Counted from the first letter of the stretch, positions 1 to 5,163 are shown. The stretch is 5,191 nucleotides of DNA from an uncultured Ruminococcus sp. (GCA_947303535.1 CAMYYQ010000126.1:1-5191), one strand, 5' to 3'. Program-made: numbers and translations. The notes: generated by a model from the sequence alone, not told the origin.

Positions 1-423
1 CAGATTAAAAACAGGGAGCACCTCTTCTTCATCTTCAGTAATACCGATAGAAACTATATTTTCATCATCTTCCGACTGCTCACCGTTATCGGGAAGCTCT
101 TCATCGGTATAGCATTGAAGTGTATGAATATGCGCCTCATGACCGCACACAAGAACTCTTTCATAGCACTCCTCGGTATGGGTATGCTCATCATTTTCTT
201 CAAGTCCGCAAACAAGGACTTTTTCGTAACATTCATCGGTATGTTCATGCTCCTCAATACCGCATAGCGGCTCGTTCACCATAGTGATGACCGTATCGCG
301 CAGTTCCCAGAGGACACCCGATGAAACAAATATTGACAGCACAAGCAGCAGCGATATCATACGCCGTCGCTTAACACTGTTTTTATGAATTATCTCATAA
401 AAACTGTCGAAATAGTTTTTCAT
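1..423 (-). CDS. N-terminal part of a large surface protein with Cys/His 'HTxxCY' repeats (partial, runs off the left edge)
   Basis: The reading frame opens with ATG at 423 and stays open for 141 codons to the edge of the window, so the C-terminus is missing. Residues 1-21 are polar to basic (KRRR at 18-21). Residues 22-38 are hydrophobic (MISLLLVLSIFVSSGVL) and act as a signal sequence or signal anchor. Residues 54-105 hold three repeats of the form CG-x-E..H-x-H-T-x-x-CY, with cysteines 54/65, 72/86 and 93/104. From about 106 the chain becomes very acidic (DEELPDNGEQSEDDE). I associate this N-terminal architecture with large Clostridia cell-wall proteins that continue into CnaB/SpaA-type isopeptide domains and end in an LPxTG signal; that part cannot be seen here. 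A GGGG-containing ribosome binding site lies about 13 nt upstream. It is the third gene of a leftward operon, 25 nt after the signal peptidase gene, which suggests that peptidase processes this export signal. Confidence 0.85.
   Translation of the reverse strand, partial: MKNYFDSFYEIIHKNSVKRRRMISLLLVLSIFVSSGVLWELRDTVITMVNEPLCGIEEHEHTDECYEKVLVCGLEENDEHTHTEECYERVLVCGHEAHIHTLQCYTDEELPDNGEQSEDDENIVSIGITEDEEEVLPVFNL
109..264 (-). repeat. Three in-frame Cys/His repeats within the partial surface protein
   Basis: Codons 54-105 encode three consecutive units. Units 1 and 3 read C-x4-H-x-H-x3-C-Y (CGIEEHEHTDECY and CGHEAHIHTLQCY). Unit 2 is longer, C-x7-H-x-H-x3-C-Y. Unit spacing is 18 then 21 residues, and the linkers are alike (EKVLV, ERVLV). 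The DNA is visibly repetitive but diverged, so this is an old protein repeat rather than a recent slippage array. The four-ligand C/H pattern could bind metal or form disulfides; that is inference. Confidence 0.85.
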
Positions 424-448
424 CTATTTCACCGTTCCCCTTTCTGCG

Positions 449-1021
449 TTATTTCTTGGACCAAACCTTAAAAAGCACCCTCCCCACGATCTGATCCGTT
501 CCTACACAGCCTATAGCGCTGCTTCTGCTGTCCACAGAAGATTCGCGCTGATCGCCAAGTATGAACACCTTGTTTTCGGGCACTTTATACGGGAATTCTA
601 TCTCACATTTTCCAAGCATTTTCTCCTCAACGTAAGGCTCATTAAGCAGAGCACCGTTGATAAAGACGTTCCCGTCGTCGTCTATTTCTACCATATCTCC
701 TGAAAGACCAATAACACGTTTCAGCAGCGACTTATTCTGCCATGAAACGCAGCAAAGATCACCGTAAGTAACATTGTCCGACTTGACAAGGACGAGGATA
801 TCCCCCTCTTTTAAAGTCGGCTCCATGCTTTTTCCTACTACCTGAACTACAGGAAAAAACAGCGTTGACATAAGCACAGCTATCGCCGCAACGACAATAA
901 GTATCGACACTGTGCTTATCAGCGTTCTTATAAATTTATTTTTGTAATGTATATTCTTGAGTTCACTTTCGACCTGTTCCACCGAGGGCAGCGACTCAGG
1001 AACTTTTTTCTTGAACGGCAT
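449..1021 (-). CDS. lepB: Type I signal peptidase (membrane-bound leader peptidase), copy 1
   Basis: This 190-residue enzyme cleaves signal peptides from exported proteins at the outer face of the membrane. A charged N-terminus (1-32) leads into one membrane helix (about 33-56). Box B is GKSMEPTL with the nucleophile Ser65. Box D is LLKRVIGLSGD with the general base Lys101. Box E is GDQRESSVDSR at 156-166. The usual box E sequence is GDNR, so Asn is replaced by Gln158, but both catalytic residues are present. The length is typical of the short Gram-positive type. I chose the ATG at 1021 over the one at 1030: AGAAGGA (1032-1038) is 10 nt from the former and only 1 nt from the latter. It sits 21 nt after the coiled-coil gene and 25 nt before the surface-protein gene, so it is probably the dedicated processing enzyme for that adhesin. 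It is about 48% identical by hand alignment (62 of 130 positions, no gaps) to the second copy at 1912-2472. Confidence 0.93.
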   Translation of the reverse strand: MPFKKKVPESLPSVEQVESELKNIHYKNKFIRTLISTVSILIVVAAIAVLMSTLFFPVVQVVGKSMEPTLKEGDILVLVKSDNVTYGDLCCVSWQNKSLLKRVIGLSGDMVEIDDDGNVFINGALLNEPYVEEKMLGKCEIEFPYKVPENKVFILGDQRESSVDSRSSAIGCVGTDQIVGRVLFKVWSKK

Positions 1022-1031
1022 GACGATCATT

Positions 1032-1038
1032 TCCTTCT
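1032..1038 (-). promoter_or_regulatory. Ribosome binding site that decides the start of signal peptidase copy 1
   Basis: Read on the minus strand this is AGAAGGA. It lies 10 nt before the ATG at 1021 but only 1 nt before the in-frame ATG at 1030. It therefore supports the shorter protein beginning MPFKKK. Confidence 0.7.
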
Positions 1039-1042
1039 ATAA

Positions 1043-1384
1043 TTATTTTTCGTTACTTTTCTTCGCCTCGGAAATAACTCTTTCAGCTTTTTCCCTTGCT
1101 TCCTTTACTATAGCTTCCGCTTTCTTTTCAGCTTTCTCTACAGCCGTATGCTCAAGCTGGCTAATATAGTCATCAGCAGTCTGCTGTGCAGCCTCAAAAA
1201 GTCCGTTGAGCTTTGCAGCCACCTCTGCAAGAGAACCTGCATTGCTGATCTTCAATTCTTTTTCGCTGAGCTTCTCGCGGAGCTCCTCATTCTCTTTGAT
1301 GAGCTCTTCCTGCTTTTTTTGATATTCGTATATAATATATATCAGATCACTTCTTTTGAGGTGTTTGAATTCTTTATCAGTCAT
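1043..1384 (-). CDS. Small cytoplasmic coiled-coil protein of unknown function, first gene of the adhesin operon
   Basis: This is a 113-residue, highly charged protein with no signal peptide and no membrane segment. Residues 5-21 (FKHLKRSDLIYIIYEYQ) form a short amphipathic N-terminal segment. Residues 22-46 are a Glu/Lys-rich coiled coil (KKQEELIKENEELREKLSEK). Residues 47-77 are less charged (SNAGSLAEVAAKLNGLFEAA). Residues 78-109 form a second long Ala/Glu/Lys helix. I recall similar 'LKRS.LI.IIY..Q' proteins beside sortase and signal peptidase genes in Clostridia, but I know of no assigned function. The second half superficially resembles DivIVA or the ATP synthase b stalk in composition, which is weak evidence. 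GGAG lies 7 nt before the ATG, and a strong promoter lies just upstream at 1430-1459. Possible roles are scaffolding or localising export to a cell site; this is inference only. Confidence 0.85.
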   Translation of the reverse strand: MTDKEFKHLKRSDLIYIIYEYQKKQEELIKENEELREKLSEKELKISNAGSLAEVAAKLNGLFEAAQQTADDYISQLEHTAVEKAEKKAEAIVKEAREKAERVISEAKKSNEK

Positions 1385-1429
1385 ATAGCATCTCCATAAA
1401 AAATATTTATGTACCTATTCGATGTTTAT

Positions 1430-1459
1430 ATTATACCATTTTTTACGAAACAACGTCAA
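1430..1459 (-). promoter_or_regulatory. Strong sigma-A type promoter with extended -10 for the leftward adhesin operon
   Basis: On the minus strand: TTGACG (1454-1459), an 18-nt spacer ending in TGG, then TATAAT (1430-1435). The TG one base before the -10 makes it an extended -10 promoter. The 20 bases upstream of the -35 are almost all A/T, like an UP element. Transcription should start near 1423, giving a leader of about 39 nt. That leader contains a short AT-only inverted repeat, CATAAA/TTTATG (1395-1411), next to the GGAG site. Confidence 0.85.
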
Positions 1460-1736
1460 TAAAATTTATAATTTTTAAACACAAATTCATCTTTTTTGTA
1501 AGATATCACCAATACCTTTTCTTTGCTTTGTGTGCTTTGACAATAGAAAACAAGCTCTCATTTTTATAGATCAACAGCATTTTTATCTGCTTTTTTCTGC
1601 AAAGCATCTTGTTCACGCATTGTTAATCATACGTTCTTAGCTTGGAAACATTTTGACGTTTTGCCCAAAGAACAACGGTTATATTGTAAGCTACGCCAAA
1701 ATTCGGCTTTATTTATATATTTTTAAAATTTAATGA
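1460..1736. other. AT-rich intergenic spacer between divergent operons; no gene recognised
   Basis: No open frame of useful length with a ribosome binding site appears on either strand, and I see no tRNA-like fold. The stretch has AT-only blocks next to both promoters (about 1460-1479 and 1709-1736), weak inverted repeats such as TGCTTT/AAAGCA (1588-1606), and a 9-mer CTTGTTCAC at 1608-1616 that recurs at 1781-1789. A regulator binding site or small RNA is possible but cannot be shown. Confidence 0.6.
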
Positions 1737-1766
1737 TTGACTTGCCGTATTCATAGGAAGTATAAT
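1737..1766 (+). promoter_or_regulatory. Sigma-A type promoter for the rightward pilus operon
   Basis: TTGACT (1737-1742), an 18-nt spacer, and TATAAT (1761-1766), preceded by an AT-only stretch resembling an UP element. Transcription should start near 1773, which leaves a leader of about 138 nt before the ATG at 1912. Confidence 0.8.
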
Positions 1767-1775
1767 ATACATACG

Positions 1776-1801
1776 AAGAGCTTGTTCACAGAACAGCTTT
1801 T
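1776..1801 (+). promoter_or_regulatory. Hairpin at the very 5' end of the pilus-operon leader
   Basis: AGCT(T)GTTC (1779-1787) pairs with GAACAGCT (1791-1798) across a 3-nt ACA loop, with one bulged T. Flanking AAG/TTT pairs, including one G-T, can extend the stem. It is followed by a short T run (1798-1801) and an A/T-rich stretch. It could be a 5' stabilising stem or a weak attenuator; the T tract is too short for a confident terminator call. Confidence 0.45.
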
Positions 1802-1820
1802 ATCTGTAATAAAAAAATTT

Positions 1821-1849
1821 ATCAAACTGCCTTTTAGCACAAGTTTGAT
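1821..1849 (+). promoter_or_regulatory. Perfect 8-bp inverted repeat in the leader whose loop is complementary to the downstream SD region
   Basis: ATCAAACT (1821-1828) and AGTTTGAT (1842-1849) are exact reverse complements separated by 13 nt. The loop contains GCCTTTT (1829-1835), which can pair with GAAAGGC (1892-1898), the only Shine-Dalgarno-like sequence before the signal peptidase start (six Watson-Crick pairs and one G-U). As RNA this could form a pseudoknot that hides the ribosome site. As DNA the dyad could instead be a regulator operator. Confidence 0.45.
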
Positions 1850-1911
1850 TTACTGTATTAATTTTTATTCTTATTACATATTGTATATTACGAAAGGCTG
1901 CGTATCCGATC

Positions 1912-2472
1912 ATGGACGAAAAAAAGACTATCGAACAGAATAAAGATACAAAGAAATACAAAAAAGCTTTCATCAAGGCTCTTTTCAGTACGCTCTGCTC
2001 ACTTGCCACAGCCGCAGCCGTTATAGTTCTTATATGCAATTTTATTTTCCCTGTATTCAAGGTAACAGGCAGCAGCATGGAGCCTACTCTGTCCAAGGGA
2101 CAAACAGTGCTCTGCAATAAATCCTCAGACATAAAAAAAGGCGATATCATCGCCTTCTACCATAACAAAAAGGTGCTTATAAAACGTGTCATCGGAACGT
2201 CTGGCGACGTTATCAATATACTTGATGACGGCACTATCGAGCTGAACGGCACAAAGCTGGACGAGCCCTATGTAAGCGGACTGTCCTTGGGCGAATGTGA
2301 TATTTCTTTCCCATTTACAGTTCCCGAGTCACGTTACTTTGTAATGGGCGACGAAAGAAGCACTTCTGTTGACAGCCGTTCAACTGCCGTTGGCTGTACA
2401 GCAGAGGAAAATATCATCGGAAAGGTCTATATGAGAGTCGCTCCCATAGGCTCTTTCGGCAGGATAAAATGA
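1912..2472 (+). CDS. lepB: Type I signal peptidase, copy 2, first gene of the pilus operon
   Basis: This 186-residue membrane enzyme has a Lys-rich N-terminus (1-22), one membrane helix (about 24-46), box B GSSMEPTL with Ser55, box D LIKRVIGTSGD with Lys91, and box E GDERSTSVDSR at 146-156. Box E has Glu148 where Asn is usual (GDNR). Both catalytic residues are present, unlike pilus-locus peptidase homologues in some streptococci that have lost them. Cys129 and Cys162 align with Cys139 and Cys172 of copy 1. The ATG at 1912 is the only in-frame start, because the next Met is inside box B. The only SD-like sequence, AAAGG at 1893-1897, is 14 nt away, so initiation may be weak or regulated by the leader. 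The stop overlaps the sortase start (ATGA), which couples the two. The likely task is processing the pilin encoded downstream. Confidence 0.93.
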   Translation: MDEKKTIEQNKDTKKYKKAFIKALFSTLCSLATAAAVIVLICNFIFPVFKVTGSSMEPTLSKGQTVLCNKSSDIKKGDIIAFYHNKKVLIKRVIGTSGDVINILDDGTIELNGTKLDEPYVSGLSLGECDISFPFTVPESRYFVMGDERSTSVDSRSTAVGCTAEENIIGKVYMRVAPIGSFGRIK

Positions 2473-3302
2473 AGAACAAGCGCAGTCTTATCGTCAATAT
2501 CCTCCTTGTGACCGCTCTTGTGGCAGGGCTTGGAATAATGATATATCCGTCATTCAGCAACTGGTGGAATTCCAATAAACAGTCCCGCGCTATCGCCATA
2601 TACGATCAGGCAGTAAGCAATATGGACAGAGCCGAAAAGGAAAAACAGCTTGAAAGAGCAAGGAAATACAACAACGAGCTTGCAAAGCTTACCGCACCTC
2701 TCAGCGAATACGAAAGCATAAGCGGCTACGATGATATCCTCGACATTACAGGTACAGGTATCATAGGATATATCGAGATACCGAAGATAAACACCTATCT
2801 TCCAATATATCACGGCACAAGTCCCGAGGTGCTCAATGTAGCTGTGGGACACCTTGAGGGAACGTCCCTGCCTATAGGCGGCAAAGGCTGCCACTCGGTA
2901 ATATCTGCTCACCGCGGACTTCCGTCGGCGAAGCTTTTCACCGACATAGACCAGCTTACCGAAAATGATACATTCCGAATTACCGTACTTGACGAAGTGC
3001 TTGATTATGAGGTGGACGAAATAGCCACAGTGCTTCCATACGAAATGGACAGGCTTGCAGCTGTGCCAAACGAGGATCTCGTTACCCTTATGACCTGTAC
3101 TCCCTACGGCATAAATACGCATCGTCTGCTGGTACGGGCTCACAGGATAGATACAGAACAGCCTCACGCTGTAAAGGTGCTTGCAGACGCTATGCCTGTA
3201 GACGAGATAAAAGTGCTGCCGTTCATCGTTACGCCCGTCCTCATATGCCTGATACTGTTCTGGGTATTCACAGGCAGACGTGATAAAAAGAATAAGAAAT
3301 AA
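2469..3302 (+). CDS. Class C (pilin-polymerising) sortase
   Basis: This 277-residue transpeptidase joins pilin subunits by cleaving an LPxTG-like signal and transferring it to a pilin lysine. It has an N-terminal membrane helix (7-26), a charged helical region (37-74), the catalytic core (about 95-228) and a second membrane helix (about 249-268) with a basic tail. The C-terminal helix marks class C. Catalytic residues are His148 (VISAHRGLPSAKLF), Cys210 (TLMTCTPYGINTHRLLVR) and Arg219. The core motifs GYIEIPKI and LPIYHGTS are very typical. The region before the core (residues 75-94) lacks the DP[FWY] lid motif common in pilus sortases. The gene overlaps the signal peptidase by 4 nt, with AGGA 4 nt before the ATG, and is followed after 20 nt by the pilin, its probable substrate. 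Confidence 0.95.
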   Translation: MKNKRSLIVNILLVTALVAGLGIMIYPSFSNWWNSNKQSRAIAIYDQAVSNMDRAEKEKQLERARKYNNELAKLTAPLSEYESISGYDDILDITGTGIIGYIEIPKINTYLPIYHGTSPEVLNVAVGHLEGTSLPIGGKGCHSVISAHRGLPSAKLFTDIDQLTENDTFRITVLDEVLDYEVDEIATVLPYEMDRLAAVPNEDLVTLMTCTPYGINTHRLLVRAHRIDTEQPHAVKVLADAMPVDEIKVLPFIVTPVLICLILFWVFTGRRDKKNKK

Positions 3303-3322
3303 AAGGATAAAGAGGTGATCTC

Positions 3323-4372
3323 ATGCCGATTTCCCGTAAAAAATTTACACGCTTTACAGTGATGCTGTTTTCTGTAATACTATGCCTTTCGTTCTGTATA
3401 CCGTTAGCAGTAAACTGCGACGACAGTGCAGCTCGCTCCATTAAGCTCATATGCCGAAAGGACGACACTATCCTCACAGGCATGAAATGGCGCATATACA
3501 AGGTAGGCGAACGCTCAGACAAGGGTATCGTACTTACTGGTGATTTCGCAGGCTATCAGATAGATACAAGCGATATAACCGAGGAAAACGTTGAACAGAT
3601 CGCTAAAACCATAGTCTGTTATGCGGTCGTGGACGGCATCTCCCATGTCAGTTCGGGTGAGACCGATAAAAACGGCGAGCTCACATTCAGCGGTCTGAGC
3701 AAGGGTGTATACCTTGCTGTTGGTAAGACTCTGCAAGTCGAAAATACATTTTATGTGCCGTCAACTCTGCTCCTTGAAGCTAATGACAGCGATATAACTT
3801 TCAGCTATGATGCATATCCTAAATTCTCATACATAACTCTCAGCAACACCGTAGACTCATACACTGTGAAAAAGGTATGGCTAAACGATACTGCCGACAG
3901 CATAGCACGTCCCACATATATCACAGTTGATCTGTTCCGCAATGACGAGATATTTGATACAGTTACACTTAATGAAGAAAACAACTGGGAATATCGCTGG
4001 AACGACCTTGAACCTGTTAACGACTGGTACGTGGTGGAGCGAATTATCCCCACTAACTACACTGTAATAATCGACTACAACAGCAGCCAGTACCTTATAA
4101 AAAACAGCTACACTCCACCTGTTACAACAGGCACATCGACTACATCCGACACAACTACGACTGCTTCTGCCTCAGAAACTACAATAACTACAAAGCTGAC
4201 AGGCACATCAAAAACCAATACCACAACTAAAATGCAGCAGACTACAACAAAGATACTGCCGCCTCTTGCACAGACAGGACAGCTCTGGTGGCCTGTTATC
4301 CCTCTCGTTGCAGGCGGACTGATGCTGATAACATTAGGCATACTTATAAAAGGAAAAAAAGATAAAGAATAA
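3323..4372 (+). CDS. Pilin / wall-anchored surface protein with CnaB domain, YPK motif and LAQTG sorting signal
   Basis: This 349-residue exported protein has a signal peptide (basic 5-10, hydrophobic 11-30). An N-terminal pilin-type domain (about 39-160) is followed by YDAYPKF with Lys167, resembling the YPK pilin motif whose lysine forms the intersubunit bond. A CnaB domain (about 180-263) has the expected isopeptide residues: Lys184 (VKKVW), catalytic Glu239 (WYVVERIIP) and Asn261 (IKNSY). A Thr/Ser-rich linker (about 267-311), probably extended and perhaps O-glycosylated, leads to LAQTG (315-319), a hydrophobic helix (about 321-342) and a KGKKDK tail. The usual LPxTG proline is replaced by Ala316. 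The signal peptide cleavage site is unclear; 35-37 (SAA) is one option. GAGGTGA (3312-3318) lies 4 nt before the ATG. It is the last gene of the operon and is followed by a strong terminator. It is most likely the main substrate of the adjacent class C sortase. Confidence 0.92.
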   Translation: MPISRKKFTRFTVMLFSVILCLSFCIPLAVNCDDSAARSIKLICRKDDTILTGMKWRIYKVGERSDKGIVLTGDFAGYQIDTSDITEENVEQIAKTIVCYAVVDGISHVSSGETDKNGELTFSGLSKGVYLAVGKTLQVENTFYVPSTLLLEANDSDITFSYDAYPKFSYITLSNTVDSYTVKKVWLNDTADSIARPTYITVDLFRNDEIFDTVTLNEENNWEYRWNDLEPVNDWYVVERIIPTNYTVIIDYNSSQYLIKNSYTPPVTTGTSTTSDTTTTASASETTITTKLTGTSKTNTTTKMQQTTTKILPPLAQTGQLWWPVIPLVAGGLMLITLGILIKGKKDKE

Positions 4373-4387
4373 GCTGAAATAAGCAAA

Positions 4388-4426
4388 GCCCCGAAGTAAT
4401 AAAAATTACCTCGGGGCATATTTTTT
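4388..4426. terminator. Bidirectional intrinsic terminator between convergent genes
   Basis: GCCCCGAAGTAAT (4388-4400) faces ATTACCTCGGGGC (4405-4417) across a 4-nt A loop. The stem is 13 bp with a single A/C mismatch on the plus strand, which becomes a G-U pair on the minus strand. A run of six T (4421-4426) follows on the plus strand, so it ends the pilus operon. On the minus strand it lies just beyond the sortase stop, followed by only a short T run, so termination there is probably weaker. Confidence 0.9.
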
Positions 4427-5057
4427 ATCTACAGCCTCTGACAGCTACTCTGCTGCGTCCGCTGAGCGTACAGGTGAACAGTGTAATATCCCATTCATCA
4501 GCTTCTCCGCTGAACATTCCCTCCGAATCGCTGCCGTCAAGAACTCTTATATCCTCCACACTATACCGATGTACATTGCCATTTGTATCAGTAAAAAGAA
4601 TATCATCACCGTTTTCAAGATCTGCAATGCGTCCGAAATGGCTGTTATAATTATGTGCAGCGATCACAAGATCATTCGCAGCAGCATGACCGCTGAATCT
4701 GCACGGTGACAGTTCCAAAGCATCATAGCTCCAATCATCAATAACAGGCAGTTCCAGACCAAGACTCGGAAGCGATAAATATCCGCAATAATACCTGCCA
4801 TTAACGTTTACAGGTACAGGTTCAGAAGTAGTTTCAGCTTCATATGCTGCATAAATATCATCAGCAGGATTTGCTGAAGGAGCTGATGTATTTTCATCTG
4901 TAGAAGGCGCAGGGATAAGCTCCGTAAGGACCTTCATAACTTTCTGTGACTCGTTATAGGCTCTTCTGCTCTCCCACACATTATATCCGCAAAGAGCAAT
5001 TGCAGCAAGTATAAGCATGATACCACAGCTTATAAAAATCATCTTTACTTTTCTCAT
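4425..5057 (-). CDS. Second sortase, short form with N-terminal membrane anchor (class D-like)
   Basis: This 210-residue sortase has a basic start, a membrane helix (about 6-25), a Pro/Ser/Thr/Glu-rich linker (about 46-83) and a compact catalytic core (about 87-210). His135 lies in LVIAAHNYNSHFG, Cys196 in ITLFTCT and Arg203 in SGRSRVAVR, so the triad is complete. There is no C-terminal membrane helix, unlike the class C enzyme at 2469-3302. The Cys-to-Arg spacing is 7 residues against 9 there, and the chain ends 14 residues after the cysteine. I recognise the family as a common Clostridia sortase often found with CnaB-type surface proteins; the class assignment is tentative. It converges on the pilus operon and has its own strong promoter. 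AGGT lies 8 nt before the ATG. Plausible jobs are anchoring the finished pilus, or the adhesin begun at 423, to the cell wall. Confidence 0.92.
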   Translation of the reverse strand: MRKVKMIFISCGIMLILAAIALCGYNVWESRRAYNESQKVMKVLTELIPAPSTDENTSAPSANPADDIYAAYEAETTSEPVPVNVNGRYYCGYLSLPSLGLELPVIDDWSYDALELSPCRFSGHAAANDLVIAAHNYNSHFGRIADLENGDDILFTDTNGNVHRYSVEDIRVLDGSDSEGMFSGEADEWDITLFTCTLSGRSRVAVRGCR

Positions 5058-5093
5058 TGTATTTTACCTGTTCAAAGTTTATTTTACAAGCAG

Positions 5094-5122
5094 ATTATAG
5101 CACTCTTACAACTTCTTGTCAA
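5094..5122 (-). promoter_or_regulatory. Consensus sigma-A promoter for the second sortase
   Basis: On the minus strand: TTGACA (5117-5122), a 17-nt spacer, and TATAAT (5094-5099), preceded by TGC, an extended -10. Both hexamers and the spacing match the consensus exactly. It begins about ten bases after the tRNA terminator tail, so the sortase is transcribed independently. Confidence 0.9.
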
Positions 5123-5130
5123 TATCGGAT

Positions 5131-5163
5131 AAAATAAAAAAGTCCGTTTAATAACGGACTTTT
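5131..5163 (-). terminator. Intrinsic terminator of the upstream tRNA transcript
   Basis: AGTCCGTT (5141-5148) and AACGGACT (5153-5160) form a perfect 8-bp stem with a 4-nt loop, extended by three A-T pairs. On the minus strand it is followed by a T-rich tract (5131-5140). Its outermost base (5163) coincides with the A of the tRNA CCA end. Confidence 0.88.

Noticed and set aside
54..257. Short minus-strand open frame inside the HT-repeat gene
   Set aside because: It is another frame of the same strand; the frame starting at 423 has the export signal and conserved repeats.
957..1399. Open frames on the plus strand over the signal peptidase and coiled-coil genes
   Set aside because: They are Ser/Phe/Leu-rich shadows of genes well supported on the minus strand, without ribosome binding sites.
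1537..1570. TTGACA at 1537-1542 as an additional rightward promoter
   Set aside because: The nearest -10-like sequence (TATAGA, 1565-1570) is 22 nt away, too far, and no gene follows directly.
2550..3167. Long open frame on the minus strand opposite the class C sortase
   Set aside because: It lies wholly antisense to a strongly supported sortase, its product resembles no family, and it has no ribosome binding site or operon context.
3404..3421. Possible lipobox (LAVNC) in the pilin signal peptide
   Set aside because: The residue before Cys is Asn rather than Gly, Ala or Ser, and the protein has a C-terminal sorting signal instead.
4108..4419. Minus-strand open frame rich in Val opposite the Thr-rich linker
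   Set aside because: Its composition (runs of Val) is simply the reverse complement of ACA/ACT threonine codons, and it crosses the terminator.
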